This document shows positions 35,752 to 45,788 of a stretch of 64,000 nt of DNA, piece by piece. The notes under the pieces are model-generated. The model searched no databases and was not told the DNA's origin. It worked only from the letters and a program-made list of their open reading frames with translations. The position numbers were made by a program, and so were the translations under genes. Numbering within the stretch: the stretch's first letter is position 1; each line of letters begins with the position of its first letter. The stretch spans positions 131,238 to 195,237 of the forward strand of contig DIEX01000015.1 of NCBI GenBank assembly GCA_002418835.1, given 5' to 3'. The DNA comes from Spirochaetia bacterium UBA5763 (lineage in GTDB: Bacteria > Spirochaetota > UBA4802 > UBA5550).

Positions 35752-37488
35752 ATGAAGTGGTTTAATAATATCAAAGTAGCCTATAAAGTTCTGTTGTGCT
35801 GTCTGCTTCTAATTTCACTTTCAGTAATTATAGTATTCTTTTCTGTCAGTTCCATGAAGGAGACTAAGGATACGGTTCAGGATTACAGAAATAACAGTGT
35901 CCTCTCAGTAATAACAATGGATGGTATTTCGAAGAATCTCCTTCAGGCCAGGGTAAATATGTTTGCCGCCACTGTTGCCGCAGAAAAGGGGGATATGAAT
36001 GAAGTGAAAATCCGTGTCGAAGATACCGCAAAACTGAGAGAGGAAAACCTTAAACTCCTGGAACATGTAAAACAGCGGTCTAAAACTTCTGAAGAAAATG
36101 CGATTACTGAAAAATATATTCCGGTTTATATGGAACTTGGTAAGAGTATGAACGGTTTTAATGAAGCCTTAAAATCGGGGAATAAAGCTGATATGGAACT
36201 CTATATGTCCAGGTGGCTGGAAAATTACAGGGTCGTCAGGGATTACATGGCGCAGCTTCATGAGCTTACACGCAAAAACGGCGCTGATAATATTAATGCT
36301 GAATATGCTGATATGGACAGAGTGATGCTGTATATGCTCGTGCTCCTTGTTTTTTCATTGCTGTCCGGCGGAGTAATCACAGTTCTTCTTTCGCGATCTG
36401 TTTCCGGTCCGGTGAAGAAGGGACTTGAATTCGCCCAGAAAATGGCTGACGGTGATCTTACAGACAGGATAGAGCTTAATCAGAATGATGAACTGGGGAT
36501 GCTCGCGAAAGCTCTGAATGCGGCTGCTGACAATCTCGAAAAACTTGTATCAGAGGTGGGGGAATCTGTACAGAACCTTACCTACGCTGTTAATGATATA
36601 TCAACAGGGAACCAGAACCTCTCGCAGCGGACATCCGAGCAGGCATCATCACTTGAAGAGATAGCCTCAACACTGGAAGAGGCAACGGCATCCATAAGGA
36701 TGAACTCCGACAATGCTGTTGAAGCAAATAAAATTGCAGACAATTCATCAAAGCTCGCTGTGGATGGCGGAAAGATTGTTGAGAACACAGTTACGTCAAT
36801 TCATCAGATAAGCGAGTCAGGTAAAAAGATTGGAGAGATAATTGTAGTTATAAACGAAATCGCATTCCAGACGAACCTCCTTGCGCTTAATGCAGCGGTT
36901 GAAGCTGCCAGGGCAGGGGAGCAGGGACGGGGCTTTGCTGTTGTGGCAGGTGAAGTGAGAAATCTCGCGCAGAGAGCAGGGAATTCAGCCAAGGAGATTG
37001 AAACACTTATCAAGGATTCACAGGAGAGAATCGGCCAGGGTGCTGATTTTGCGAACCGGAGCGGTGAAGCCCTGAAGGAGATAATTGCTTCTGTCAAAGA
37101 GGTAAGCACAATCATCTCCGAGGTTACTGCCGCCACAGAGGAGCAGAAGCAGGGGATAGGCCAGATAAACACGGCAGTTATGGAGCTTGACACAATGACA
37201 CAGCAGAACGCGGCGCTTGTTGAAGAGACTGCATCAGCCAGTGAGGAGATGTCGGGACAGGCGCAGGAACTCCTTCAGATGATGCACAGATTTAAAATCA
37301 GTGATGATAAACAGGTTACAGTGCGTAAACCTGCTTATACACATGGTAAAGATGTCTCTGTGAAAACTGTTCAGAAGCAGAAACAGACTGTTGCTAACAA
37401 ACCCGCTGCAACTCCGGCAAAAAAAGAGAATATAAAGAATACTGCTGATGAATCAATATTTGAACAGGATGGTTTTGAGAAGTTCTGA
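35752..37488 (+). CDS. Methyl-accepting chemotaxis protein with four-helix-bundle sensor
   Basis: A 578-aa Tsr/Tar-like receptor. Helix near 11-31 ([20 protein letters not shown]), a 4HB_MCP periplasmic bundle to about residue 185, and a second helix near 192-213. HAMP follows, then a signalling domain with tip [48 protein letters not shown]. The class differs from the other three receptors here, being the enteric-like short type. After it comes a linker rich in Lys/Thr/Pro and a final DGFEKF that could be a CheR/CheB tether (aromatic-x-x-Phe). GGAGAG precedes the ATG. It is flanked by repeats; no che genes are nearby. Confidence 0.93.
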   Translation: MKWFNNIKVAYKVLLCCLLLISLSVIIVFFSVSSMKETKDTVQDYRNNSVLSVITMDGISKNLLQARVNMFAATVAAEKGDMNEVKIRVEDTAKLREENLKLLEHVKQRSKTSEENAITEKYIPVYMELGKSMNGFNEALKSGNKADMELYMSRWLENYRVVRDYMAQLHELTRKNGADNINAEYADMDRVMLYMLVLLVFSLLSGGVITVLLSRSVSGPVKKGLEFAQKMADGDLTDRIELNQNDELGMLAKALNAAADNLEKLVSEVGESVQNLTYAVNDISTGNQNLSQRTSEQASSLEEIASTLEEATASIRMNSDNAVEANKIADNSSKLAVDGGKIVENTVTSIHQISESGKKIGEIIVVINEIAFQTNLLALNAAVEAARAGEQGRGFAVVAGEVRNLAQRAGNSAKEIETLIKDSQERIGQGADFANRSGEALKEIIASVKEVSTIISEVTAATEEQKQGIGQINTAVMELDTMTQQNAALVEETASASEEMSGQAQELLQMMHRFKISDDKQVTVRKPAYTHGKDVSVKTVQKQKQTVANKPAATPAKKENIKNTADESIFEQDGFEKF

Positions 37489-37707
37489 AAACATTTTAAA
37501 AAACAGGGGAGGGGTGTTCTCTCCTCTCCCTGTATATCCCTTCAGTCACCGGGCGCTCAAATAATTGATAAAAGGTTTGTTTAGCCGGTTAAATCATTTT
37601 ACATTTTCTTTATCTCCTTTTGCTGAAAAAGAGTTGTACTCCTTCCATTTTTTATTTGCAGTATGATTATAGTTCTTTCTATTAATAAATAAAGTGAGGA
37701 AGTTTTA

Positions 37708-38265
37708 ATGGTTAGTAAAATGGTTTGTCCATGGTGGATGGGGTATCTTCTTGCCAATCCTGTCAGACGCCTGTTCCAGAGTCCTGAAAAAATCCTGGCG
37801 CCTTATATAAACAAAGGTGATAAGATACTTGAAATAGGTCCTGGTATGGGTTTTTTTTCAATCCCCATGGCGGCCATGACAGGGGAGAAGGGTAAAGTCT
37901 ACTGTGTGGATGTTCAGCCGAAGATGCTCTCTGTTCTTGCGAAGAGGGGAAAAAAGGCAGGGGTAGGGAGTATTGTTGAAACAAGGCTTGCCGCTGCGCA
38001 ATCTCTCAATATCAGCGATATATATGGCAGTATAGATTTTGTCCTGCTCTTTGCTGTTGTACATGAAGTGCCTGACCAGGGAGAACTTTTCAGTGAAGTT
38101 TACAGAGCTTTAAAGCCTGGTGGAAGGATGCTGATTTCGGAACCATCCGGTCATGTAACAACAAAAGGGTTTGCAGCAACAGTTGATATAGCACAGGACA
38201 AAGGATTCATCCGTGTGGAGGAGCCGAAGATCCCCGGAGGAGTATCAGCTCTCTTCAACCGATAA
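37708..38265 (+). CDS. SAM-dependent methyltransferase (class I)
   Basis: A 185-aa Rossmann-fold methyltransferase. Motif I is ILEIGPGMGFFSIPMA, motif II YCVDVQPKML, and motif IV VLLFAVVHEVPDQGELFSEVYRALKPGGRMLISEPSGHVT. This is close to the UbiE/Methyltransf_11 pattern. The substrate is unknown. GAGGAAG lies about eight bases before ATG 37708. The last 11 bases overlap the end of the convergent cyclase gene. Confidence 0.88.
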   Translation: MVSKMVCPWWMGYLLANPVRRLFQSPEKILAPYINKGDKILEIGPGMGFFSIPMAAMTGEKGKVYCVDVQPKMLSVLAKRGKKAGVGSIVETRLAAAQSLNISDIYGSIDFVLLFAVVHEVPDQGELFSEVYRALKPGGRMLISEPSGHVTTKGFAATVDIAQDKGFIRVEEPKIPGGVSALFNR

Positions 38266-38893
38266 CAGCCACTGCCCGAACAGGTGAACCGTCGCCCCCG
38301 GTAATATTAAGCGGGAATGCATGGAAGGTGAACTCTTCCCCTATAAGGAGATCTGTATCTTTCAGGTTTTCAATTATAATCATGTTCTTAGTAAAAAAAA
38401 TATTGTGGTTCCTGTAATCAGGTGTACCAACAGAATCTATGGAGATCATGTCGATACCTATACCTTTAAGGCTGAACCCGGTCAGCCATTCAGCAGCGTC
38501 ATGTGAGAGCACAGGGTATCCGGTGAAGTAGCTGTCGCTCCAACTGTACCTGTGCCACCCTGAATGGAGTATCACGAAATCTGACCTTTCAATAAATTCT
38601 TTATAAGGTAAGAGTGTATTTATATCCACTGTATCGTAACTCAGTCGCGAAATATCAATACAGCAGGCTCTACCTGTGAAGCTGGAAATATCAAAGGAAT
38701 CGATAGTCTTACCGCCATGTATCATGTGAGCAGGGACATCCAGATGGGTCCCTGCGTGAGAGCAGAAAGAGAGATGCTTTTCATTGTAGCCCTGCTTTTC
38801 CATTGTGGACTCCTGTGTGATCACAGGGGGTTCATCACCGGGGTAGACAGGTGTCGTGTTATCCAGGGGATGTGACAGGTCGATAATTTTCAT
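38255..38893 (-). CDS. Cyclase family protein / arylformamidase-like
   Basis: A 212-aa metal hydrolase of the cyclase (kynurenine formamidase-like) family. The metal motif HxGTHxDxPxH is intact in SHAGTHLDVPAHM (near residue 46). The opening IIDLSHPLDNTTPVYPGDEPP and a later SIDSVGTPDYRNH are typical. No tryptophan pathway gene is nearby, so the true substrate is open. It converges on the methyltransferase gene with an 11-base overlap. Confidence 0.88.
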   Translation of the reverse strand: MKIIDLSHPLDNTTPVYPGDEPPVITQESTMEKQGYNEKHLSFCSHAGTHLDVPAHMIHGGKTIDSFDISSFTGRACCIDISRLSYDTVDINTLLPYKEFIERSDFVILHSGWHRYSWSDSYFTGYPVLSHDAAEWLTGFSLKGIGIDMISIDSVGTPDYRNHNIFFTKNMIIIENLKDTDLLIGEEFTFHAFPLNITGGDGSPVRAVAVIG

Positions 38894-38995
38894 AGCTGCA
38901 TCCGGGTATTTATGGCTGTTTAATAGAGTTTACCGTTTGCTTACCCTTAAGTCAAGGTGATTTTTATTGTCCGGTCAAATAATAGCAGGCCGATT

Positions 38996-40066
38996 TTACT
39001 CCTCGTGGCCGCTGATAATTTCCCTGTAGCGCTGTGTACTTTTTTTATGTTTGCGGGAGAACCTTATTCTGTAAAGCCTGACTCCTGCAAGCTCTGTCTC
39101 CTCAATATCATCGTGAATAATGTCTATGTGCGTCATTATAAGTTTTTTAAGCATCTTCCAGTTATCAAGGGAGTGCATGTATATGGTGAAGTTTTCGAAT
39201 GAGCCTTCATATTTTTCAAGGGGGGAGTATCCGGTAAGAATGGCTTTCCCGATTTTACTGCTGTACTCCTCTTCGTCGAGGCCGAACTCCCTTGTGAAAA
39301 GAGATATACGCATAAGTCTGTTGGAGTAGAATCCCGGCTCAATATCGTAGAAATAGGGGATAAACTGCTCAACATCAATGAGGTCCGATTCCGCAGTGAC
39401 AAATTTGATCGCTTTGTCTCCGTTTGTTCTTTTGAATATGATACCCTCCCGTCTGCTGCTGTTCAGATTCAGAACAATGTCTTTTATCCTGCCGAAATCC
39501 TTAACTCTGAATTTTCCGAAGGAGTGAACCTGCGGCAGTTTAAGATCGCTCAGTATGCTGTACCGCTCTTCCGGGTGCATCAGTTTTCCGCTGGGCATCA
39601 TGATGTCAAAGCAGAAGAAAGACATTCCGGCAGGTAGTGCAGGGTCACGCTTGGAGTTGTAGGGGTTATCGCCGAGGAATTCGGCGCAGAGAATCCTGTC
39701 AGGGTACATTTCGAAAAAGTCATCAATCCGGTACCTCCCCATCCAGTGGTGTACCCATTCAGTGGAGAAGGGGCAGATTATCCCTCCCCGTGTGACCGCA
39801 ATGATCCTGCTGTGGTGTTTCAGTATCCTTACATTGTAACCGTCAAGTTTCTCCTCGGCATAGAACCAGTCGTTTCCGAAAAATCTTTTTATCCCCTCCT
39901 TCAGTCTGTACACCCTGAATATGTGAGGGTAGTCGTTAACCATACGCCTGTTGTTTCTGTCATCGAAGAGTATTGCAGTGCCCCGTGAGATCTCACCCTC
40001 TTTGTCCCTGTACCTGGCGTAACGGATATCCTCATACTCAAGGTATTCAAGGGGATCTGTTTTCAT
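38996..40066 (-). CDS. RNA ligase, archaeal Pab1020 type
   Basis: A 356-aa ATP-dependent ligase of the covalent nucleotidyltransferase superfamily. The adenylated lysine is in EEKLDGYNVRIL (KxDG, near residue 79). Later nucleotidyltransferase motifs are seen in ILCAEFLGDN (motif III-like E), FFCFDIM, EGIIFKRTNGDKAIKF (motif IV/V: E-G-x-x-x-K) and the C-terminal all-helical domain. The layout and neighbour match the Pab1020 family of homodimeric RNA ligases best known from archaea. Its ATG overlaps the stop of the partner gene (ATGA), so the two are co-translated. It probably joins RNA ends; the physiological target is unknown. Confidence 0.88.
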   Translation of the reverse strand: MKTDPLEYLEYEDIRYARYRDKEGEISRGTAILFDDRNNRRMVNDYPHIFRVYRLKEGIKRFFGNDWFYAEEKLDGYNVRILKHHSRIIAVTRGGIICPFSTEWVHHWMGRYRIDDFFEMYPDRILCAEFLGDNPYNSKRDPALPAGMSFFCFDIMMPSGKLMHPEERYSILSDLKLPQVHSFGKFRVKDFGRIKDIVLNLNSSRREGIIFKRTNGDKAIKFVTAESDLIDVEQFIPYFYDIEPGFYSNRLMRISLFTREFGLDEEEYSSKIGKAILTGYSPLEKYEGSFENFTIYMHSLDNWKMLKKLIMTHIDIIHDDIEETELAGVRLYRIRFSRKHKKSTQRYREIISGHEE

Positions 40067-40617
40067 GGACCCTCCGGCGCGCCGAATTTAATTATAAAAT
40101 CCTTTGAGGAGAAGACTTCAATACCCAGCGAATCAGCCATGTTAAGTATCCCTTCATCAGCAGAGAGTATTGTCCCGCTGATCTCCTTTGCAAGGAGCAC
40201 CACATCAAGATCCTCAACGCTGTCAATTATCCCTGAACGCATTGCAGCGCGGTATTCATTCCGTATCCGTCTGATATTATCCGCTGTCTTTGAACTTTCG
40301 ATTGCCTCTTCAGCTATACGGAGCCCCTTGTTTATCCTTACCCGGATATCTGATATGAATGTATGAAATATTGCAGCAGGGAACTGCATGCTGTAAAGGT
40401 CGGGGCCCCTGATTACTGCAATTTTCCTCAGTTTAAGCTGCGCGCCTTCAGGTGCAAAGTGTGAAAGTTCCCTGAATATTGAAGATGGAATATATACATT
40501 TATTCCGTGCTCCTTTGCAATAGTTATAAAATTGTCAACGGCAGTTTCAATATTGTCGCCGAAATCGGATTGTGTAAGGGGGTTAACAAAAGTGCTGGTG
40601 TCGATTACAATTTTCAT
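40063..40617 (-). CDS. RNA ligase partner protein (PIN-like, MJ_0950 type)
   Basis: A 184-aa protein. It opens MKIVIDTSTFVNPLTQSDFG, with the first acidic residue of a PIN-like nuclease fold. Other acids lie in SIFRELSHF, VEDLDVVLLAKE and ILSADEGILNMAD, consistent with a D/E..D..D active site. It belongs to the family that co-occurs with Pab1020 ligases. The four-base overlap with the ligase gene supports a joint cut-and-seal or end-processing role. No other gene is in the operon; about 250 bases of gap, with a worn repeat, lie upstream. Confidence 0.88.
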   Translation of the reverse strand: MKIVIDTSTFVNPLTQSDFGDNIETAVDNFITIAKEHGINVYIPSSIFRELSHFAPEGAQLKLRKIAVIRGPDLYSMQFPAAIFHTFISDIRVRINKGLRIAEEAIESSKTADNIRRIRNEYRAAMRSGIIDSVEDLDVVLLAKEISGTILSADEGILNMADSLGIEVFSSKDFIIKFGAPEGP

Positions 40618-40771
40618 CGCGGTCTCTGCTCCCTGTTAGTATTATACTAAAAGAGAGAGCTTATTTCAATAGTCAGCAGGAGAAAACCAGGCCCGGATTA
40701 ATATTTATGTTTTGTCATCGTATATTGGATTTAATAAAATTAAAGTCAAAACGATATTTTTTGTATCATCA

Positions 40772-40811
40772 AGATTCCGGCATTCCGTTATCACTCCAGC
40801 CGGAATGACAT
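40772..40811. repeat. Fragment of the GTCATTCC-type repeat
   Basis: ATTCCGGCATTCCGTTATCACTCCAGCCGGAATGACA-like segment shared with the elements at 43076 and 55320. The ends are lost. It lies in the gap upstream of the RNA ligase partner gene. Confidence 0.55.
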
Positions 40812-40868
40812 CCGTGTAACTTGATTTTTGCATATTGCACTAAAAAACATATTCCCCCCGCAGGGATG

Positions 40869-42416
40869 CTACTTATTCCTTTTCAGAACCTCATTCAGGT
40901 CAACCGCTGAATCTGAGAGGTCTATGGCCAGTACATTGATCTCCTCAGCTCCTGCTGCAAGTGACTGTGTGGATTCATTGATTACAGATATGGATTTGGT
41001 AATCTCCTCCATGGCGAATTTCAGTTCCTGCATGGAACTTTTTATCTCCTCCGAACCTTTAAGAACAACGGACGCGTTCTCCTGCAGTTCCCCGTTCATG
41101 GTGAGGTCCATCTCTGAAATTCTGTTTACTTCAGTCACAATATCACCGAAAGTTGAGGCAACTTTAAGAACCTCCTCTGATGATTCGTTTACCTGTGCAA
41201 GGGTGTTATTTGTCATCTGCATCTCTTTTTCGGTAGTAGTTACAAGGGCAGTGATCTCTTTGGCATTTATCTGGGTCTTCTCCGCAAGTTTCCCCACTTC
41301 GTCCGCGACAACAGCAAACCCCTTTCCGTGATCACCGGCTCTCGCTGCTTCAATAGAGGCATTGAGAGAGAGGAGGTTTATCTGGTCTGATATTTCATTT
41401 ATCAGGGTTGTGGCTTCACTCACTTTGCGGGTGCTCACCATGGCGTTGTCCATTGCCATGCGGCATTTCTGTACTGCTTCGATAGCCCCGTTGATAAGTT
41501 TGTGGAGGTCATCTTTAAGTCCCAGGGCCCGCCCCATGTTCTCCCTGCCGGTTGATACAAGTTCAAACATCTTTTTGAGATGATCTATCAGTATGACAAT
41601 TTTGTCGGTCTGTTTTACTGTCATGTCAGCAGCGCCGTCTGATGAAGCCGCAATCTCCTCAAGGGTTGATGTGATCTCCTCAACGCTTGCAGCCTGAGAT
41701 TGTGCATTGTCCGAAAATGATGCCGCGTTAGAAGAAAGAGCGGATGTTGTAGCTCCGAGAATTGTTGCCACATCTGTGCATGTCTTTACTATGTCTTTAA
41801 TCTCATCCAGGTATATCTGCAGCTCCGCGTTTTTTTTCTCTGTTTCATTCAGTGTTGTCCGTACAATTCTGAATATCAGTATACACAGAACTGAAATATA
41901 GAAGGAGACAATTGAAAAATGAATAATTGTTGTCGCTTGCTTATCCGCAGGTATAATGGCGCCTGATGTCAGAACAACAGCAATGCCTGCTGCTATTACA
42001 GCCGCTGTTATCAGTATAATAGTCAGCCTGTTGCCATAGAGAGATGCCATTACTATAAAAATTAACAGGTAAAGCATGTAGATGAACTTCCCTGTAAGTG
42101 TGCTGACAAGATATGCCTGTGCTGCAACAAGCACCAGCGGGAGGAGTATCCCCAGATATGTTGCTGCCGTGTAAGCTCCAAGTTTAAGTATTATAAGCGA
42201 CAGGACGAATCCTGATATAATTACTGTCATACTTGCATTATAAAACAGGGTGGCGGCATGTGGAGAGAAGATGTTTGTACTGGCCATCGAAATCAGAATA
42301 AGCCCGATGAAAATTGACTGCATCCACATGAAAACTGCGGCCCGCTGCTGAAGCATGAAGGATGAGTTTTCATATTTTTTCAGGAAAAAGCTGCTCATTA
42401 AACCGGCTATATTCAC
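40869..42416 (-). CDS. Methyl-accepting chemotaxis protein with N-terminal six-helix membrane domain
   Basis: A 515-aa receptor whose first 200 residues are about six hydrophobic helices ([64 protein letters not shown] and two more) with no large extracytoplasmic loop. No HAMP is evident; a short helix joins directly to the signalling domain. The tip reads [45 protein letters not shown]. Such a domain could sense membrane state or a small molecule within the bilayer. It has no CheR tether. Nearest neighbours are unrelated. Confidence 0.9.
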   Translation of the reverse strand: MNIAGLMSSFFLKKYENSSFMLQQRAAVFMWMQSIFIGLILISMASTNIFSPHAATLFYNASMTVIISGFVLSLIILKLGAYTAATYLGILLPLVLVAAQAYLVSTLTGKFIYMLYLLIFIVMASLYGNRLTIILITAAVIAAGIAVVLTSGAIIPADKQATTIIHFSIVSFYISVLCILIFRIVRTTLNETEKKNAELQIYLDEIKDIVKTCTDVATILGATTSALSSNAASFSDNAQSQAASVEEITSTLEEIAASSDGAADMTVKQTDKIVILIDHLKKMFELVSTGRENMGRALGLKDDLHKLINGAIEAVQKCRMAMDNAMVSTRKVSEATTLINEISDQINLLSLNASIEAARAGDHGKGFAVVADEVGKLAEKTQINAKEITALVTTTEKEMQMTNNTLAQVNESSEEVLKVASTFGDIVTEVNRISEMDLTMNGELQENASVVLKGSEEIKSSMQELKFAMEEITKSISVINESTQSLAAGAEEINVLAIDLSDSAVDLNEVLKRNK

Positions 42417-42554
42417 ATTATCCCCCGGATTTTTTTATAAAAATACAAATACTAAGATAGTCAATTTATTACCTTTCGGCAATACAGAATTGCGTTTTAA
42501 AAACGGATGTGTTTAAAGCGGGTGAGGATCGGTTTGTTCCCTATCCTGAAGCGT

Positions 42555-43034
42555 TTATGCTTCAGGATCTTTTTCGGCAAAAACAGCAATTCTTGAAGAG
42601 ACTCCCCGTATAATGCGTACACGGTCATTCTCCTGAAATTCATTGCAGAATTTTACGTCAATATGGATCTTCGCGCGATCAAGGTGAAGCTCTTTAAGCG
42701 TAAGACCTCTTTTCTTTTCAGTTTTAATTTTTGTCACGATACCTGTAACTATCTGAACCCGTTCAGATTCAATATCTGAAATAAGCTGAGATCCTTTATT
42801 AAAAGCTGAGAAGATAAAAGGGAAGGTGAGAACTGACATTATTGCTATTGTTATTGTAAGATCAATTTTCTGTGATCTGCCGCTGGCATAGGATCCAATG
42901 ATTAATATTCCAACTATAAGATCACCAAGAACAAATAACCACCCCTTACGTTTGTAAACCTTCGCTATTGTACGGAATCTTTCAGCATAAAGGGCTTTAT
43001 CTTCACCTTCAGGAATGTCTATACGTTCATTCAT
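42555..43034 (-). CDS. Hypothetical membrane protein
   Basis: A 159-aa protein of no family I recognise. A charged cytoplasmic start (MNERIDIPEGEDKALYAERF) is followed by two helices near 33-50 (WLFVLGDLIVGILIIGSYA) and 58-78 (LTITIAIMSVLTFPFIFSAF). A soluble beta-rich end follows (VQIVTGIVTKIKTEKKRGL...IHIDVKFCNEFQENDRVRIIRGVSSR). The layout is plausible for a small membrane regulator. It sits alone between the chemoreceptor and a repeat element. Confidence 0.6.
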   Translation of the reverse strand: MNERIDIPEGEDKALYAERFRTIAKVYKRKGWLFVLGDLIVGILIIGSYASGRSQKIDLTITIAIMSVLTFPFIFSAFNKGSQLISDIESERVQIVTGIVTKIKTEKKRGLTLKELHLDRAKIHIDVKFCNEFQENDRVRIIRGVSSRIAVFAEKDPEA

Positions 43035-43075
43035 AATTAATTTCCCCCGGGGTAAAAAATTGAAATCGAGTTATT

Positions 43076-43220
43076 TATAGCATTTCACGAAATAATTAGC
43101 CTTCTGTCATTCCGGCCGTAGTGATAACGAAGTGCCGGAATCTCATAAAACTGGTACTATGAGATTCCCGCCTTCGCGGGAATGACGAAAAGTGAACTAT
43201 TTCAAACGTTAACCGCTATA
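43076..43220. repeat. TATAGC/TAATTAG inverted-repeat element
   Basis: The best-preserved copy: left end TATAGCATTTCACGAAATAA-TTAG, right end AAACGTTAACCGCTATA (inverse). Inner arms GTCATTCCGGCC / CGGGAATGAC and GGAATCTCATAA / ATGAGATTCC. It is preceded by a single TTGAAATCGA unit like those in the 21-bp tracts. The following 335 bases to 43555 are A/T rich; I see no supported gene there. Confidence 0.78.
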
Positions 43221-43555
43221 ATTAAACAAAGTGTTTCTAAATGTGTATTTATAAGTTTAACATTAATGCTTATTCTTTATATAGAAGACCTGCTAAAATT
43301 CAAAAAGACATCTATCTCTTTTTAATGTGAGATGAATTTTTTCAACATGTATAATAATACAAAAGAGATTTCATCGTGTCAAGGAATATCATGCCGCAGG
43401 GATGTAACCTGCATAAAATTATTTAAGGATGCGGCACAATTCTGTATCGGGCTGTCAATAAGAGGGGTGAATATTCTCCATAATCAGATTAACTTGATTC
43501 CTCCCCTGTGTACAGATATATTAATATCAGATACTGCCGGGTAAGGAGGTTCGGT

Positions 43556-43915
43556 ATGGGTATTACAAGGTCATTGTCATCAGAAGCAAGAGATGTTGCG
43601 CACTCTTTCAGGAAGCAGATAAACCTTTCTGAAGACAGGGTGGATCTTATGAACCACTTTTCAATTGCTGCACTTGAAATTGTGCGGAAAAGCATCAGCA
43701 ATGATGCGGATCTGAGAATGGATGATATTACTCTTGATATTGATTCTCCAAAAGGGGTGCATTACAGTGACAGATTAAACTCCATCCCTGAATTCAGGGA
43801 ACTTTTAAACGGAACAGACCTGGAATCGCAGATAACACATCTTGCTGAAGCGGCAAAACACAGGTGTAAACATCTGGCAAAACACAGGGAGAAAACAAAC
43901 CGGAAGATACGGTAA
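43556..43915 (+). CDS. Hypothetical protein
   Basis: A 119-aa soluble, highly charged protein. ATG 43556 is chosen because AAGGAGG lies six bases upstream; the longer frame from 43508 has no ribosome site. Helical content looks high (RSLSSEARDVAHSFRKQINLSEDRVDLMNHFS), with a His/Lys-rich end (AAKHRCKHLAKHREKTNRKIR). I do not recognise it. It converges on the phosphatase gene with a 44-base gap. Confidence 0.6.
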   Translation: MGITRSLSSEARDVAHSFRKQINLSEDRVDLMNHFSIAALEIVRKSISNDADLRMDDITLDIDSPKGVHYSDRLNSIPEFRELLNGTDLESQITHLAEAAKHRCKHLAKHREKTNRKIR

Positions 43916-43959
43916 GGTAGTTAAAAAAATCCGGTAGCATAAAATGACGTTGAGATCCT

Positions 43960-44610
43960 TCAGAACATCTCCAGGAGATCAACAGGATTTTCGAATACCT
44001 TCAGGGCACCGTGGGATATAAGCTCCTCCCCATCTCTGAATCCCCATAGTGCCCCTGCAGGGTACATCCCCGCGCTTATTGCTGCAGTCATGTCCGAGCC
44101 TGAATCTCCGAGACAGAGTATATCCCCAGGGGTGATATTCATAATTTGCGATATTTCAAAGAGCCCCGCAGGATCAGGTTTTCGCGGCACGCCGTCGCGT
44201 TCACCAAATACAGCCTCGAACCTCCATCTGCCGAGGTATTTTTTTACCACAAGCTGTGTAAGCTGATCCACCTTGTTTGAAAGAATCGCGGCCTTTATCT
44301 GTTTACGGCTCAGAGCATCAAGCAGAATATCAATACCTTCATATGGCCGGGTCTTTTTGTCCCATCTCCGGCCGTACTCCTCAAACATGGCTGTGAAGCA
44401 TTGCTCTATTTTTTCTTCATTCCTCAGTTCAGGTGGAAGTGCGGATGTTACAAGGTTTCTCATCCCTCTCCCCACCAGGATCTTATAATTACCAAGGGGA
44501 TGAACAGGTAAAGACATACTCTCAAGTACCGAGTTCATGGAGTCTGCCAGGTCTTCAAGTGTGTCAAGTAAGGTGCCGTCAAGGTCAAAAATTACTGCTT
44601 TAAAGTTCAT
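43960..44610 (-). CDS. gph: HAD-family phosphatase, phosphoglycolate phosphatase-like
   Basis: A 216-aa HAD hydrolase, subfamily IA. Motif I FDLDGTLLDTLEDLADSMN has both Asp residues; motif II is AAILSNKVD; motif III lysine is in GVPRKPDP; motif IV is CLGDSGSDMTAAISAGM. The match to Gph of glycolate detoxification is good in layout and length, but HAD enzymes of this group vary in substrate, so the symbol is a best guess. Confidence 0.85.
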   Translation of the reverse strand: MNFKAVIFDLDGTLLDTLEDLADSMNSVLESMSLPVHPLGNYKILVGRGMRNLVTSALPPELRNEEKIEQCFTAMFEEYGRRWDKKTRPYEGIDILLDALSRKQIKAAILSNKVDQLTQLVVKKYLGRWRFEAVFGERDGVPRKPDPAGLFEISQIMNITPGDILCLGDSGSDMTAAISAGMYPAGALWGFRDGEELISHGALKVFENPVDLLEMF

Positions 44611-44686
44611 TTTTTATTTTTTTCCATGTTGAATTTCTTTACATATTCCGGAACTATTGCTATTGAGGAAAGTATTTTTTTACCGG

Positions 44687-45736
44687 ATGAATAAATTGAT
44701 GATATATCGTTTTACCTCAGGCCTGAGCAGGTTTATTCCTGTTATTCTGTTAACTGTGATTGTTTCCTGCACATCCTATGATGTGACTCTCCGGGATACG
44801 GCAGGGAATACTATTCTCCATTATGCTGTTTTTTCGGGGGATGTAAAGGGTGTCAGAAATCTCATTAAATCAGGCGCTGATGTAAATGTATCAAATAACT
44901 ACGGTCTGACTCCTCTCCGGTGTGCGGCAGCACTGAATAAAAGGGAGATTGTTGACCTTCTTGTAAAACATGGCGCCTGCACAAATTACCAGTCACCTGC
45001 TGCAATGGAAACTTCTGGTAGAGGGTTGAAAAAGAATATTATAAGGCATCCGGAGGAGAGGCTTAACTTTTTTCTCACCTTTGATACCGGCAGCGATGAT
45101 ACCAACCTTGATTATATACTCACAACACTGAAAAAATACAGAATCGTGGCTACATTTTTTACCACCGGTGAGTTCATGGAAAAGTACCCTGATGGGATAA
45201 AGCGTATAGTGAGGGAGGGGCATGTTGTGGGGAACCACACCTATACGCATAACATGAATTACCCTAATGGTGATATTCTCCTTAATGAACTATATGCAAC
45301 AGAACTCCTCTTTGAAAAAATTACAGGAAGAGAAATGACAAGGATCTGGCGCGCGCCGGGACTTCAGCATATCTACAATCCCTGGGTAATAACAGAGGCT
45401 GAAACCCTGGGTTACAGGCATATTGATGTAAACCTCGGGGCTGTTGACTGGGTTGAACCGGGGAACCCCCAATATATGAGCAATGAAAAATTCCTGGAGC
45501 TCTTCAAATCACATCTGAACATGAAGTCCGGCAGGCATGCAATAATCAACAGCTGGAACTACTGGAGTTATTATACACCCAGGCCTGATTATCATGGCAC
45601 AATTATGCTTATGCACGCGGGCTCTTTCAGAAAGGATGGTAAAGATTTTGTATTCGCCCTGGATGATGTAATCAGGTACCTTATCAGTGCGGGATATGCA
45701 TTTGATAACTGCCGGAGGTTTGAGTATATTCAGTAA
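44687..45736 (+). CDS. Ankyrin repeat-polysaccharide deacetylase fusion, probable lipoprotein
   Basis: About 349 aa. The N-terminus (MNKLMIYRF...FIPVILLTVIVSCTSY) looks like a lipoprotein signal with lipobox Cys; ATG 44699 is another possible start. Residues about 45-105 form two ankyrin repeats (DTAGNTILHYAVFSGDVKGVRNLIKSGADVN and NYGLTPLRCAAALNKREIVDLLVKHGA). A NodB-type deacetylase domain follows: LTFDTGSDD in place of the usual TFDDG, the metal His pair in GNHTYTHNM, RAPGL, and a late LMHAG. It is probably placed in the envelope and acts on a glycan. The first-motif change keeps one Asp and could affect metal binding. The fusion is uncommon. Confidence 0.85.
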   Translation: MNKLMIYRFTSGLSRFIPVILLTVIVSCTSYDVTLRDTAGNTILHYAVFSGDVKGVRNLIKSGADVNVSNNYGLTPLRCAAALNKREIVDLLVKHGACTNYQSPAAMETSGRGLKKNIIRHPEERLNFFLTFDTGSDDTNLDYILTTLKKYRIVATFFTTGEFMEKYPDGIKRIVREGHVVGNHTYTHNMNYPNGDILLNELYATELLFEKITGREMTRIWRAPGLQHIYNPWVITEAETLGYRHIDVNLGAVDWVEPGNPQYMSNEKFLELFKSHLNMKSGRHAIINSWNYWSYYTPRPDYHGTIMLMHAGSFRKDGKDFVFALDDVIRYLISAGYAFDNCRRFEYIQ

Positions 45737-45788
45737 AAAAATGTAAGCAGGATTAGAGGCATGGCTTTTACACCATGCCTGAAGTTAA

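Noticed and set aside
43332..43544. 70-aa open frame before the 43556 gene
   Set aside because: No ribosome site and unremarkable composition; it runs into the well-supported downstream start region.
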